From positions 17,468,312 to 17,532,311 of the forward strand of contig OZ022247.1 of the NCBI GenBank assembly GCA_963978895.1: DNA of 64,000 nt. The letters run 5' to 3'. A program made the position numbers and the translations under genes. The notes under the pieces are model-generated. The model ran no database searches and had not been told where the DNA came from. It saw nothing but the letters and a program-made list of their open reading frames with translations. The DNA is from Erpobdella octoculata. Taxonomy: Eukaryota > Annelida > Clitellata > Hirudinida > Erpobdellidae. Shown here piece after piece: positions 21,377-31,200 of the stretch (position 1 is its first letter; every line of letters begins with the position of its first letter).

Positions 21377-21870
21377 ATAACTTTAAACATTCATCTGACG
21401 TTTCTGTTGGAGAGGCTAGTAATAATTGTGACTCTAAAATCCTAGAGCCCAAACCACTCCTTTACGATAACCTCAACAAGAATAAAACGAGAGTGAAATT
21501 TGAAAATGTTTTTTCCGAAAGAAGAGAACACAGTAATTGTTGTGAGAAAGAAATTGTTATGGTGACTGATGAAGATATACTCAACATCAAAGACATAGAA
21601 GATGCCGTCTTTGAAAATCGCACCAAGATTGAGATTTAGTATACGCCTTATCAAGACAAGTCTTGCTCAAGGCGAGAAGGAAACTAGAAGGAAACTACGC
21701 CTGTCGTCAAGATAAATGAAAGGTTTGTGGATACTGAGGGAGATCTAAATAGAGAAAAGCCTGTTTTCCACACAGATGAAATGGTTGAAGAAAAAGAAAA
21801 TGACTCTGAAGAAAAGCACAAAAGCAGTAGTAATGTTGACGATGACGATATTTTCTGTAATTGTGAAGGT
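21377..21870 (+). other. Coding-like acidic open frames of unknown origin
   Basis: A frame without ATG runs to a TAG at about 21639 and reads SDVSVGEASNNCDSKILEPK, later VMVTDEDILNIKDIEDAVFE. A SINE-tail fragment (about 21630-21680) breaks it. A second stretch reads VVKINERFVDTEGDLNREKP and then EEKENDSEEKHKSSSNVDDD. Skipping the hAT element at 21880-22491 it stays open as KVEVDGDVATN. Composition looks coding and acidic. It may be an unrecognised exon of the LAP2-like gene, another gene, or the C-terminal spacer of the preceding Penelope-like element. I do not recognise a domain. Confidence 0.4.
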
Positions 21871-21879
21871 AGTAAGGTT

Positions 21880-22491
21880 TAGAGCTTTACCGATTCCACA
21901 TTTATCCGATTGTCCCGATTGTGAGAACAGCCGATTGTGGAGCCGATACCGATTGTCTATTTTTTTATTTTCGGAAATGGTGTTTTGTTAAAATTAGCTA
22001 TATTCGATCAGCCATTGGGACCTTGCATGGCTGTGATCACTTATCTAAAAATGTACATAAATTTAACCTTAGCTTAGAACTTGAGAGACTTTCAGGGCAG
22101 ACCCCTGCACGCACATGTCTCTAGTAATAAACAGCATGCATCTTCATGATTCCGACATCACACGACTGGCAACATCTAGAGAAATAAATGTCTAAATATC
22201 TGGTTGTTAACAGCGTCGCATTTAAGCGGCGCACATGTATATTTTGCATGAGTCATAATCAGTACCAAAGGATTTAATTGATATCTGCAACCATGAAAAG
22301 AAAATCTGACAATTATTGATAAGGTCAGATGAGTAAATATTTATTTACTATTTTAAATATTAAAAAATATTTTATTATTTTCAAAGAAATATCGGCGCTA
22401 AAAACTATTGTGGAAGCAGATTGCTGATTGTTCCGATTGTCCTAATAATCGACTCGATTATGAATGTTACTTATTAATCGGTTAAGCTCTA
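21880..22491. mobile_element. Non-autonomous hAT element (TAGAGCTTWACCGATT ends)
   Basis: It has inverted termini TAGAGCTTTACCGATT and AATCGGTTAAGCTCTA and the 8-bp duplication GTAAGGTT at 21872-21879 and 22492-22499. Many CCGATTGT motifs near both ends are typical subterminal repeats. No transposase frame. Confidence 0.88.
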
Positions 22492-22534
22492 GTAAGGTTG
22501 AGGTTGATGGTGACGTGGCTACAAATTGTGTTCA

Positions 22535-22612
22535 TCATAAGGACGGTTCATCATTAGGACTGTTCATCTAATGTATGTTCATCAAGCGGACTATTCATAA
22601 AAACACTTAATA
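22535..22612 (+). repeat. Left array of GATGAAYAGTCC-type repeats (foldback family F2?)
   Basis: Four to five degenerate copies of a unit of about 16 bp (GGACTGTTCATCTAATG and variants). A longer inverted array of the same unit is at 26520-26705. They could be the two ends of one foldback-like element spanning 22535-26705, or separate pieces. Confidence 0.5.
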
Positions 22613-23004
22613 AAATTGTTTTAAATGTTATTTTTAACCAGAATATGTTACCAAAATGTATGGTAATTTATATCAAATTTATAGTGCTATTGTGCTTGCA
22701 TCCAAATACTTTATACTTCATAATAGAATAGTATTATGGTTTATCTATGGAGTCTAGATACATCACCTTCTGTCATCATTTTCGCTTTGCAGTTAAAAAC
22801 TTGATGCTTGCTACAGCACCACTCCGTCTGTCCTTTGGAATTTTCACGAATTCTCCAATATTCATAATTTAAATAGTGTCTTCTTACCGCACTTTGTAAT
22901 TCCATGCATGCGTGTTGCCATCACTATTTCTTTAGATTATTGATATGTTTAAAATGTATTACAGACTTTAAAATAATTAATCATGTATATATTTTTATCA
23001 AAGA

Positions 23005-23290
23005 CTAGCGGGGTACTTGGCGTTGCTCGGGGTTTTTAGAGGTTTTTCTAATGTTTATCTTTCTAGCTCCCGTTCCCTTCCCCGCTTGCGCTCCCGATCG
23101 TTATCCGTTCCCTGTCGCGTTCCCGCTATCTCTTTCACTCTTTCACATACATACATACATACATACATACATACATACATACATACATACACACACACAC
23201 ATACATACATAAATACATACATACATACATACATACCTACATACTCCCGTTCCCGCTTGTGCTGATTTTCTCTTTTCTACTCTTTCCTAA
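23005..23290 (-). mobile_element. Minisatellite-type Helitron end
   Basis: The minus-strand 3' terminus CTAG lies at 23005-23008, preceded on that strand by a GC-rich hairpin-like region, then CTCCCGTTCCC-type sequence related to 16159-16993. A (CATA)n tract of about 90 bp lies at 23146-23235. Non-coding. Confidence 0.65.
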
Positions 23291-23400
23291 CTTTTTTTAG
23301 CCCATAAAACATAAAATAGATTTGCTAAAAGTTGTTTGAAGCCTTCAAACGTTGTTACGTAAACTAAATTTGAATTTTATTACACAAATTACCTTTGATG

Positions 23401-23405
23401 GTCGT

Positions 23406-23460
<55 letters not shown>
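23401..23460. repeat. (CA)n-(TA)n microsatellite
   Basis: About 26 bases of CA repeats followed by about 30 of TA repeats, directly before the 5'-truncated LINE. Confidence 0.9.
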
Positions 23461-23463
<3 letters not shown>

Positions 23464-23474
23464 TAAGTATATAA

Positions 23475-25380
23475 ATGTGTTTAGGGTAGCCAAGCAGCTA
23501 ATGCGTAAAAACCGGGATGTAGTGGGGGCCAACTGCGTGAAAGACCATGAAGGTAAGGTTGTGGCTGAGGATAGTAGGTTGTTGGAGGTATGGAGAGTGC
23601 ATTATGATAGAATTTCTAATGAGGAGTTCACTTGGGATGCAAATGGTCTAACTCATGTAAGTCCTGTTTGTGGACCTAGTGAAAAGTTAACTACTCTGGA
23701 AGTTAGTAATGCAATCCATAAGATGAAACGTAACAAGGCAGCAGGACCTTCAGGAGTGGTGGCAGACATGTTGAAAGCTGCTGGAGCTGTTGGTATAGTG
23801 TGGATGACTGAAGTGTGTAATGCAGTAGTGAAGGATGGTAAAACCCCTGTAGACTGGAATAAGAGCTGGATGGTGAAAAGGCGATGCATTAGCATGTGGC
23901 TCGTACAGGGGCATTAAACTATTAGAACATGCAATGAAAGTTTTAGAGAGGGTGATTGAAAAAAGAGTAAGGAAGATTGTGAAAATTGATGGTATGCAGT
24001 TTGGTTTCATGATGGGGAAAGGTACTACCGATGCTATTTTCATAGTTCGTCAGCTGCAGGAAAAGTATCTTGCCAAGAACAAAGATCTGTGGATGGCCTT
24101 TGTTGATCTTGAAAAGGCATTTGATAGAGTACCTCGTGAGATAGTGTGGTGGCTTTGAGATGTCTAGGTGTGGATGAATGGTTAGTTTCCGTGATAAGAA
24201 CTATGTATGATGATGCAGCGACAGTGGTGAGAGTGAATGGGAAGGAGAGTGATGCTTTCAGCGTTAAGGTTGGAGTGCATCAGGGTTCAGTTCTCAGCCC
24301 ATTGTTGTTTATCATTGTTTTAGAGGCCTTATCACGGGAGCTCAGGGTAGGCTTGCCGATGGAACTGCTCTATGCTGATGATCTTGTTTTATTAGCTGAG
24401 ACAGAAGATTCTCTCCTGGAAAAGTTAAGGATCTGGAAAATTGGCATGGAAGCGAAAGGCCTTAGAGTGAATGCGAGTAAGACAAAAATCATGAAGTGTC
24501 TGGCAGGAATGGGACAGGTGGAGAAGTCAGGTAAATGGCCATGCAGTGTATGCAGAAAAGGTGTTGGCTCCAATTCTATTTGTTGTGTGGATTGTGAGAG
24601 TTGGGTCCATAAAAGGTGCAGTGGCATTTTGGGTAGTTTGAAAGATCTTGTTGGCTTCCGTTGTAAGAGTTGTGTGGCTGGTGGTTCTGTTCAGGAAGAG
24701 TTGTTGGGTGAGGTTGAGGTTGAGCCAGGTGTAAAGGTGGAGTGTGTGACCAAGTTCTGTTACCTAGGTGACACATTAGGTGCAGGAGGAGGTGTAGAAG
24801 AGGCGGTGAGAGCTCGAGTGCGTTCTGCCTGGGCTAAATTCAAAGAGTTATCTCCTATCTTGACCACCCGTGGTGCATACTTTCATGTGAAAGGAAAGGT
24901 GTATAGGGCATGTGTTCAAAGTGTCCTTGTTTATGGCACTGAAACATGGTCTATGAAGGTGGAGAATCTAAGAAGTTTAGAAAGGGCAGAACGTATGATG
25001 GTTAGATGGATGTGTGGTGTTTCGTTGAATGATCGTGCACGTAGTGTGGATTTGTATAGCCTTCTGAATGTTCCTTGTGTGGCTGATGTGGTGAGACGTG
25101 GAAGACTAAGGTGGTTTGGACATTTGGAGCGTAAAAGTGCAGATGATTGGGTTTCGGCAATTAGAGATGTGGATGTTGTAGGAGTGAAAAGTAAAGGTAG
25201 AAGTAGGAAGACTTGGTGGGAATGTGTGAAGAAAGACATGGATGAGCTCGGCCTGAAGCGGCAGTCTGCCCTGGATCGTGACTTGTGGAGGGGCCTGATA
25301 TGGAAAAACGTCCAACCCTAGCATAGCGTGGAATAGGGACGTTTAAAAAATAAATGATGATGATGATGATGATATAGGAG
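23475..25380 (+). pseudogene. Non-LTR retrotransposon with a PHD-type finger in the RT C-terminal region
   Basis: The frame starts within RT (KMKRNKAAGPSGVVADML) and shows motif A (AFVDLEKAFDRVP), motif B (HQGSVLSPLLF) and motif C with the YADD catalytic pair (LLYADDLVLL). After the thumb, about residues 130-175 of the last open frame, is a Cys4-His-Cys3 cluster (CSVCRKGVG, CCVDC, WVHKRC, FRCKSC), the spacing of a PHD finger. The rest (FCYLGDTLG, RGRLRWFGHLERK) is a common LINE C-terminus. Frame breaks near 23878 and 24152 (a lost G in WWAL) and the missing 5' end make it dead. It ends at WKNVQP, 25319-25321, followed by a (GAT)n tail to 25372. A second copy is at 38145-39390. Clade not assigned. 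Confidence 0.88.
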
Positions 25381-25639
25381 ATAAACGAATTATCGTTCTG
25401 TATATGAAGAAACGATTTAGAGTCTTTTATCGCCAAAAATGGATTGAAGAAATGAGCAAAGAAGTCAATCTCATGTGATCTACAATCTATTTCTATCTCC
25501 ATTGGTTTTTCCACTTTCACGATTGAACTGCCTAAAAATGTCGTTCTATTGGTGCGATAGAAGGTTTTCAATTACTTGGAAAAATAATTTTAATTGTTCT
25601 TCATCGGCAAGTAAATTCATTTAATTAATTCGATAAACT

Positions 25640-25870
25640 ACCGCATAATGCGGACTAAATACTATCGGTAGCACTATATTTAGACAAATAGATGTACCAA
25701 AACTAAACAAATGAAACTTATTTAAGGTTTTTTTGAAAAAAAAATTAGTTTTTTAAAATTTTTATAAATTTTGAAATTTTTTACTATTTAAATAATTTTT
25801 TTCAATTAATTGCTTTAATGTAGTTATTAAGATTGCCTCTCGCATATAGTTCATAGTTCTCTGATGCGAG
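25640..25870 (+). repeat. Interspersed repeat shared with 36950-37165
   Basis: The stretch including AGACAAATAGATGTACCAAA and TTTAATGTAGTTATTAAGAT recurs with about one mismatch in ten inside the element at 36036-37334. Non-coding; identity unknown. Confidence 0.6.
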
Positions 25871-26119
25871 GGCTATGTTCCTTACATACTGCAAGCCATC
25901 TTAAAAGATAGGCTCATCCTATATACTATTCTATATGTATGGTCGTACTTAGGCACTTTCGGCCTGGAAAGTTTTTTGGCCCACCTGAGATCGGAGTTGG
26001 GAGTCCAAACATTCTTAACATTCTTCCCCTGTATGAAAACTACCTCCTCGCCAAATTTCATCAAGATCGCTTTCCCGCTCCACTCATTTTGGGACCGATT
26101 TCAATTTTTTTCACAAAAA

Positions 26120-26420
26120 CCTTCTTCCATTGCCTCTCAAGCTTGTGTAAAAATTGCACTACGATCGGATGAATGGTGTAGCAATGCATAAAGGACATCT
26201 ATACTTACATACATAATTTCATTTATATATATATATATATATATAGATTCCCGCTCACTCTCCCACTCCGCTCTGCTCATTTCGTGCCCGATTTCAATTT
26301 TTTTCACAACATTCTTTTCCTGTATAAGAACTACCTCCTTGCCAAATTTCATCAAGATCGCTCCAGCAGTTTGGATTTCTATAAGAGACAGACTCACAAA
26401 CTCACAGATAGATAGATAAA
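26120..26420 (-). repeat. Helitron-associated repeat pieces
   Basis: Inverted pieces with CGATCGGATGAATGGTGTAG and GCCAAATTTCATCAAGATCG, separated by a TA tract at 26222-26246. They match 15900-16070 and 56470-56570. Non-coding. Confidence 0.6.
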
Positions 26421-26519
26421 GAATTGTCTTTTAAAAATGCATCGAATAATTTTCCACTGAAAATATTTATGGTATATATTGATATAGTTTGTTAGAGGAA
26501 AGGTGTCTTCATAATTAAA

Positions 26520-26705
26520 TATTTGATGAATAGACATTAGATGAACAGTCCTTATTATATACCATCCTCTTGATGAATAGTCCTTTGATGAATAGTCTCT
26601 TGGTGAATAGTCCTTTGATGAAAAGTCTCTTGGTGAATAGTCCCTTGATGAATAGTCCTTGATGAACTGTCCCTTGACGAATCGTCCTTTGATGAAAAGT
26701 CTGCA
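26520..26705 (-). repeat. Tandem array of a unit of about 16 bp (family F2 right arm)
   Basis: About eleven copies of TTGATGAATAGTCCTT with small variations. The same unit in opposite orientation lies at 22535-22612. The ORFs here (IKGLFTKRLF repeats) are translations of the array. Confidence 0.75.
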
Positions 26706-26878
26706 TACCAATTATATATGCTGATATTTAATTTTTTTTTATTTTTGATGGGTTATCACCAGTACATAATATTAGAATTGAAATGGTGGAGGGTTGTTAT
26801 TTTCAATTTGATTTGTGAGTTTATCAGTTTTTAATATTATTATTTTAATTTATTTATATTTTTTGATACTTTTGACAG

Positions 26879-27002
26879 TCTATTGATGCTGATCTTAGAA
26901 ACAATGCAATGGATATCAGTGAGGCTAACATTATGAATCTGTCAGATTCTGAATTAAGGTCAAAGTTGAAATCATTTGATGAGAGCATTGGTCCAATCAC
27001 CA
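26879..27002 (+). CDS. TMPO: LAP2-like gene, exon 2: start of the LEM domain
   Basis: A pyrimidine-rich acceptor ends CTTTTGACAG at 26878, and a consensus donor GTAAGT begins at 27003. The 124-nt exon is open only in the frame that also fits exon 1: phase 0 in, phase 1 out. It encodes MNLSDSELRSKLKSFDESIG plus PIT, the first helix and turn of a LEM domain, the roughly 40-residue fold that binds BAF (barrier-to-autointegration factor). The domain is completed in exon 3 (TTRSVYRRKLVKYL). Introns interrupting domains in this way support a real gene rather than a retrocopy. An internal ATG (26909) could start a shorter isoform. Confidence 0.88.
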
Positions 27003-27889
27003 GTAAGTTCATTGCTTTATCAGAAAGTACTATTCAGTTTGGTTTTTTAATGCTGATTTCATAATTTTAATGGGGATTTAATTTATGTGATAATTGGCAT
27101 AATAATATATAATGAGTGTTGAATTATTTATAGCATAAGTTTCCTAAAAATAGAAAGTAATTTAGCATAGGTGTTTGTTGTATCTCGTTTATTTGTAGTT
27201 TTAGATAAGGTCGTTATCTATATGGATTATGTCTAGGGGGGAGATATGAGTACTATGAGTACGATGATGTAAATGTATACGATAGAAGATTATGTGAGTT
27301 GTTAATGATCAATTAACTAACTATTGACTGGCTTGCTGATTAGATAGTAGGTCTAATTGTCAGTCTTGGAATTATATATAATGTTTGAATTTAGTCTCCC
27401 TAAGTACCTAGCTAGGAAATAGAATACCTAAACACAGTCTTGGGTAGGATTTGAAATCGAATGATTTCAAATCACGGTTTAAAATCAACATATCGATTTT
27501 TGATTTGAAATCATTTTTTGATGATTTTTGATTTTATTTCATCCAAAAATTAAAATCATAAAATATTTTGCCTATGCTGCTATTTCATTGCCAATCCAAC
27601 AATTGCTTTGAGAGGTAACTTATATGAATAGTTTTTATTAACAACATGGCCTATGATATAGATTGCGATTTGAACAGCATAACAATGTATTATTTGCCTT
27701 CGTTACTGTCAAAAGATTGTTTTATTCTGCAGGTCTAATTGAAACTCCAAGACAAAACAGATTAACTGATTCAATTTGTCAAAATTTGTTACTTTTAAAG
27801 ATAAATAAACAATAGTTACATTTCATTGTTTAAGTGATTTTAGATCAAATTTGATTAAAAACATCTAAATACATAATTTCCTGTGTCTG

Positions 27890-27960
27890 GATGTATGTAT
27901 GTATGTACATATGTATGTATGTATGTACATATGTATGTATGTACATATGTATGTATGTAT
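27890..27960. repeat. (GTAT)n microsatellite
   Basis: Tandem GTAT repeats with ATGTACAT interruptions flank the tRNA-derived SINE; a second run is at 28172-28226. Confidence 0.85.
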
Positions 27961-27965
27961 AATCC

Positions 27966-28170
27966 TAGAGGCGCTGGTGGCTGAGCGGTAGAGTGTTCGC
28001 CTGTCGATCGTTAGGTCGGCAGTTCGAGCCTCACCGGCGTCACCAGCGTAACTCCCTTAAGCAAGGAATTCACTCGCATTGCTAATGAGGTAGGCGCCTA
28101 TAAATGGCTGCCTTTGCAAGGACCCTTTGTCTCCTTTGAGCAAGGCGTGGGCTAAATGTCAGTAAAAAAA
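27966..28170 (+). mobile_element. tRNA-derived SINE (family S2) inside the hAT element
   Basis: The first 70 bases look like a tRNA gene: box A TGGCTGAGCGGTAGAG and box B AGTTCGAGCC. A central part with TTAAGCAAGGAATTCACTCG and a tail GGGCTAAATGTCAGTAAAA follow. The tRNA part is not a gene, since no tRNA 3' half follows. Another copy is at 59346-59519 (inverted) and a tail piece at 21630-21680. Confidence 0.85.
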
Positions 28171-28866
28171 TGTATGTATGTATGTTAGCATGTATGTATG
28201 TTAGCATGTATGTATGTATGTTAGCAACTTCGCATAACGCGGCGGCCGCAGAGGTCAGCCTTCAGCAGTTGCTAACATTAGTGCCGTCAGGAGTGTAATA
28301 AAAGTTGTACAGTATCAATCATAAAGATTAAAAATATTTTCCTTAAGTTTATAATGCAAGAGGTTATCCGATTGCATGTAATAAAAGTTATTATGGAATT
28401 GTACACTGTTAGTCCTAAAGATCCAAAAAGTTTTTCCTAAGCTTATTATGCAAGAGTTTATCTGATTGCATCAAACATAATGTTGGATTTATTGTTCAAA
28501 AGAAAACATCGCTAGATATTGAAGCTGTCTTATGAAGACATTGCATGAAATTTAGTGATTTTAATTTGCTTGAACCAGGTTTGATCCAAAGCATTTAATA
28601 ATTGTAGAGAAAAAAACGTTCTTTATTTAATATTTGACAGTTTGATAGAAATAAAAAAAACGTCATTTTTGACAGGCTACTTCTAGTAATTTAATAAACA
28701 AAACTATATTAAATTAAACCAAACCGTGTAAAAATAAATTATAAAAAATGGTTTTGATTTGATGATTTTAAATACTTTTTAAAAGTGAATTTGATTTTAA
28801 ATCATTTCATAATTAATTATTTTGATTTCAAATCTTTTCAAATATGATTTTACCCAACACTGCTTA

Positions 28867-28867
<1 letters not shown>

Positions 28868-28913
<46 letters not shown>
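28868..28913. repeat. (TA)n microsatellite
   Basis: About 45 bases of uninterrupted TA directly after the hAT element's right flank. Confidence 0.9.
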
Positions 28914-28917
<4 letters not shown>

Positions 28918-29084
28918 AGGCTCGAAACATTTCAACGCAATGTTTCCCTTTATAAGAAATTTATTTATCTGGCAGCAGACTAGCTGTCGAGCCGAAGTAA
29001 GGAGTTCTGAGCCTATCATAGTCGTAGTCTAATGTTAAGTAGCTCCGAAAGACTAAGACTTCTAGCCATCATATTTTGGTGATT

Positions 29085-29161
29085 GTTGGTGGCTCAGTTG
29101 CGCTTGCATTTAGGCGAGGCGGTGTTGCCGTAGACACGTGGGTTCAATTCCTAGTAGAGTC

Positions 29162-29162
<1 letters not shown>
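29085..29162 (+). repeat. tRNA-like fragment (SINE head or tRNA pseudogene)
   Basis: The stretch TTGGTGGCTCAGTTGCGCTT through GTGGGTTCAATTCCTAGTAG has box A and box B-like elements at tRNA spacing. The 5' and 3' acceptor arms do not pair well and a TA tract follows, so it is more likely the head of a SINE than a working tRNA gene. Confidence 0.45.

Positions 29163-29165
<3 letters not shown>

Positions 29166-29231
<66 letters not shown>
29166..29231. repeat. (TA)n microsatellite
   Basis: About 66 bases of TA. Confidence 0.9.
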
Positions 29232-29233
<2 letters not shown>

Positions 29234-29234
29234 C

Positions 29235-30336
29235 ACATAGCGAGGAATTAAATTTTCTTCTAAACATGCTCTATTAAATACAACTCTCCATTTTAGGTTG
29301 ACGAATTTTTTGCAAAACACTTCTAGGCTGCGTTTTTTAACTACAAAAAGACTATGACTATTAATGTTCATCTTTTATTTAAAAGATGAACATTAATCGT
29401 TGGATGCGCAGAGAGAAATACCTGTTGACCATCGGATCTGCCAAAAAATAGATCAAACTCTGGATCGGTCTAATGACCTGACTCTCGATCCTCCCAACGT
29501 TCTTCCACATGTTCAACATCTTGAACCTCCTCTTCTTCAACTCAACAATAGTTTTGTTCAAGACACCACTAACCTATCTATATGCGGGTCTGACTCGGTA
29601 GACTCATATGTTTCATGCAGCCCTCCCGACCATATGCGTGCTGCCGGCTCCTTGGGTACAAGAGTGGATAGCGAAGAATATGGTACAAACGTAAACAATG
29701 AAAGTTTGAATGATTGCGATGATGTCCCCGTACCCGTTGATATGATTTCATTTTCTCACCTTACATTAAATGTTACTGTTAGACGTAGATAACACCTCAT
29801 ACTAGCTACAATAACTTTATTTTTATCTTGGAAAATATATCTTACTTTTTAAGCTTCATTAATATAATTATCTTTAAATATTTTATACATTATACTTTCT
29901 ACTTTTTATTTTGAACTTCTAATTTACTTTTTAACTTTTGTGCAACTTTGTCTTTTTATATGTATATTATACTTTCCAAGTTTTATCTCTCTCCTTTACC
30001 TTTAAAATAAATTAATCTATTAGTTTAATATGTACGTTGTTTTATATATTTATTACTTCTCCTTTTCAACCATTTAAATATCCTGTATAAATTGTATCTC
30101 ATTTTTTCAATTACTAAAATTGAGTCTTTTTGTTTTTACACATCACTATTCATTTTAGTTTGTTTATAATCGCCCTGATGATGACAAAATGTCGAAACTG
30201 GCCAGTTGGCGATTTAAATAAAAGATGAACATTAATAGTCGTAGTCTTTTTGTAGTTAAAAAACGCAGCCTAGAAGTGTTTTGCAGAAAATTCGTCAACC
30301 TAAAATGGAGAGTTGTATTTAATAGAGCATGTTTAG

Positions 30337-30345
<9 letters not shown>
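29235..30345 (+). mobile_element. Penelope-like element 3' part with an inverted terminal copy
   Basis: Bases 29245-29387 and 30210-30345 are inverted copies of each other of about 140 bp (ATGAACATTAAT, TTTTTGTAGTTAAAAAACGC, CATGCTCTATTAAATACAAC). Between them is a frame (29400-29792, ends VRRR) and an AT-rich UTR. Penelope-like elements often carry such partial inverted end copies, called pseudo-LTRs. The 3' part matches the ends of the elements at 31200-32565 and 42655-43803. Confidence 0.6.
29400..29792 (+). pseudogene. Pro/Ser-rich C-terminal spacer of a Penelope-like ORF
   Basis: The frame begins MDAQREIPVDHRICQKIDQT and runs to a stop at 29790-29792. It has no catalytic motif. Its position before the shared 3' UTR and hairpin motif equals the low-complexity region after the GIY-YIG domain in the element at 31200. 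The upstream part of the protein is missing. Assigned by position, not by sequence match. Confidence 0.4.
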
Positions 30346-30377
<32 letters not shown>

Positions 30378-30379
<2 letters not shown>

Positions 30380-30563
30380 TACCGTGTAAAAATAAATGAT
30401 AAAAAATTATTTTGATTTGATAATTTGAAATACTTTTTAAAAGTAATTTTGATTTGAAATCATTTCATAATTAATTATTTTGATTTTGATTTTAAATCAT
30501 ATTTTTTCTGATGATTTTGATTTTGATTTCAAATCTTTTCAAATATGATTTTACCCAACACTG
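30378..30563 (+). mobile_element. Right end of the CAGTSTTGGG hAT family, truncated
   Basis: It matches 28715-28862 closely, from ACCGTGTAAAAATAAATGAT to TTTTACCCAACACTG. Its downstream flank CTTAAACAC equals the flank of the complete copy at 28863. The left part is missing and replaced by a TA tract. Confidence 0.75.
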
Positions 30564-30585
30564 CTTAAACACATATATACATATA

Positions 30586-31200
30586 CTAGCAGTGCCCGTA
30601 GCTACTTCACTCGCATGAAATTAAAGAGTTTGAACCGTGCGTCCATAGTAGAGATCAACTTTTTAGGCCGTTTTAAAAACCCAAACTCCTGGCCCGGCAC
30701 AGCCCGTCTGAATTAGGCCCGGCCCATTCTTACAGGCCTAGAAGTTCTATATACTTAATGAAAAACTTCGGCCCGTCCCACCTTGACTTCAGGTTTGGCC
30801 CGGCCCAACTGAAGACCCTAAAATCACTAAAATATCTATATACTTGGTGAAAAACCTCGGCCCGTCCCACTTTGATTTAAGGTTTGGCTCGGACCGTCGA
30901 CAACTTAGCCCAGCCCGTTTTAAAAACCCAAACTCCTGGCCCGGCACAGCCCGTCTGAGTTAGGCCCGGCCGATTCTTACAGGCCTAGAAGTTCTATATA
31001 CTTGAAGAAAAACTTCGGACCGTCCCACCTTGACTTCAGGCTTGGCCCGGCCCAACTGAAGACCCTAAAATCACTAAAATATCTATATACTTGGTGAAAA
31101 ACCTCGGCTCGTCCCACTTTGATTTAAGGTTTGGCCTGGCCCGTGTGAAGACTCTAAAATAACATCTTGGCCAGTGATAAACTGGACTTAGCTACTTTTA
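30586..31200 (-). repeat. GCCCGG-rich tandem repeat (247-bp unit) in a Helitron-type element
   Basis: Two units of 247 bp (30671-30917 and 30918-31164) are rich in GGCCCGGC-type words. At the left, on the minus strand, is the terminus GCTACGGGCACTGCTAG followed by T (30586-30589). The related plus-strand element at 59690-60077 ends the same way, in CGGGCACTGCTAG. This indicates a non-autonomous Helitron-like family. Non-coding. Confidence 0.6.

Larger units (their letters stand above)
17743..26878 (+). other. TMPO: LAP2-like gene, intron 1 (inferred)
   Basis: About 9.1 kb between a GTATTT donor and an acceptor TTTTTTGATACTTTTGACAG. It contains M1 MITEs, tandem repeats, Penelope-like fragments, a hAT element, a Helitron and a PHD-finger LINE. 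The open frames at about 21377-22560 could include an extra exon. Confidence 0.6.
27435..28862 (+). mobile_element. hAT-like element with CAGTSTTGGG ends, carrying a SINE
   Basis: It starts CAGTCTTGGGTAGGATTTGA and ends GATTTTACCCAACACTG. The 8-bp flanks are CCTAAACA (27427-27434) and CTTAAACA (28863-28870), one mismatch. Both ends are full of TGATTTGAAATCA-type motifs. Parts of the same family are at 749-1000 (left end) and 30378-30563 (right end). No transposase frame. Confidence 0.85.

Noticed and set aside
24370..25324. Minus-strand ORFs across the PHD-finger LINE
   Set aside because: Antisense to a frame with YADD and PHD motifs; composition is complementary low complexity.
27966..28040. 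A functional tRNA gene
   Set aside because: Box A and B are present but the acceptor stem does not close and a SINE body and tail follow; copies elsewhere share the body.
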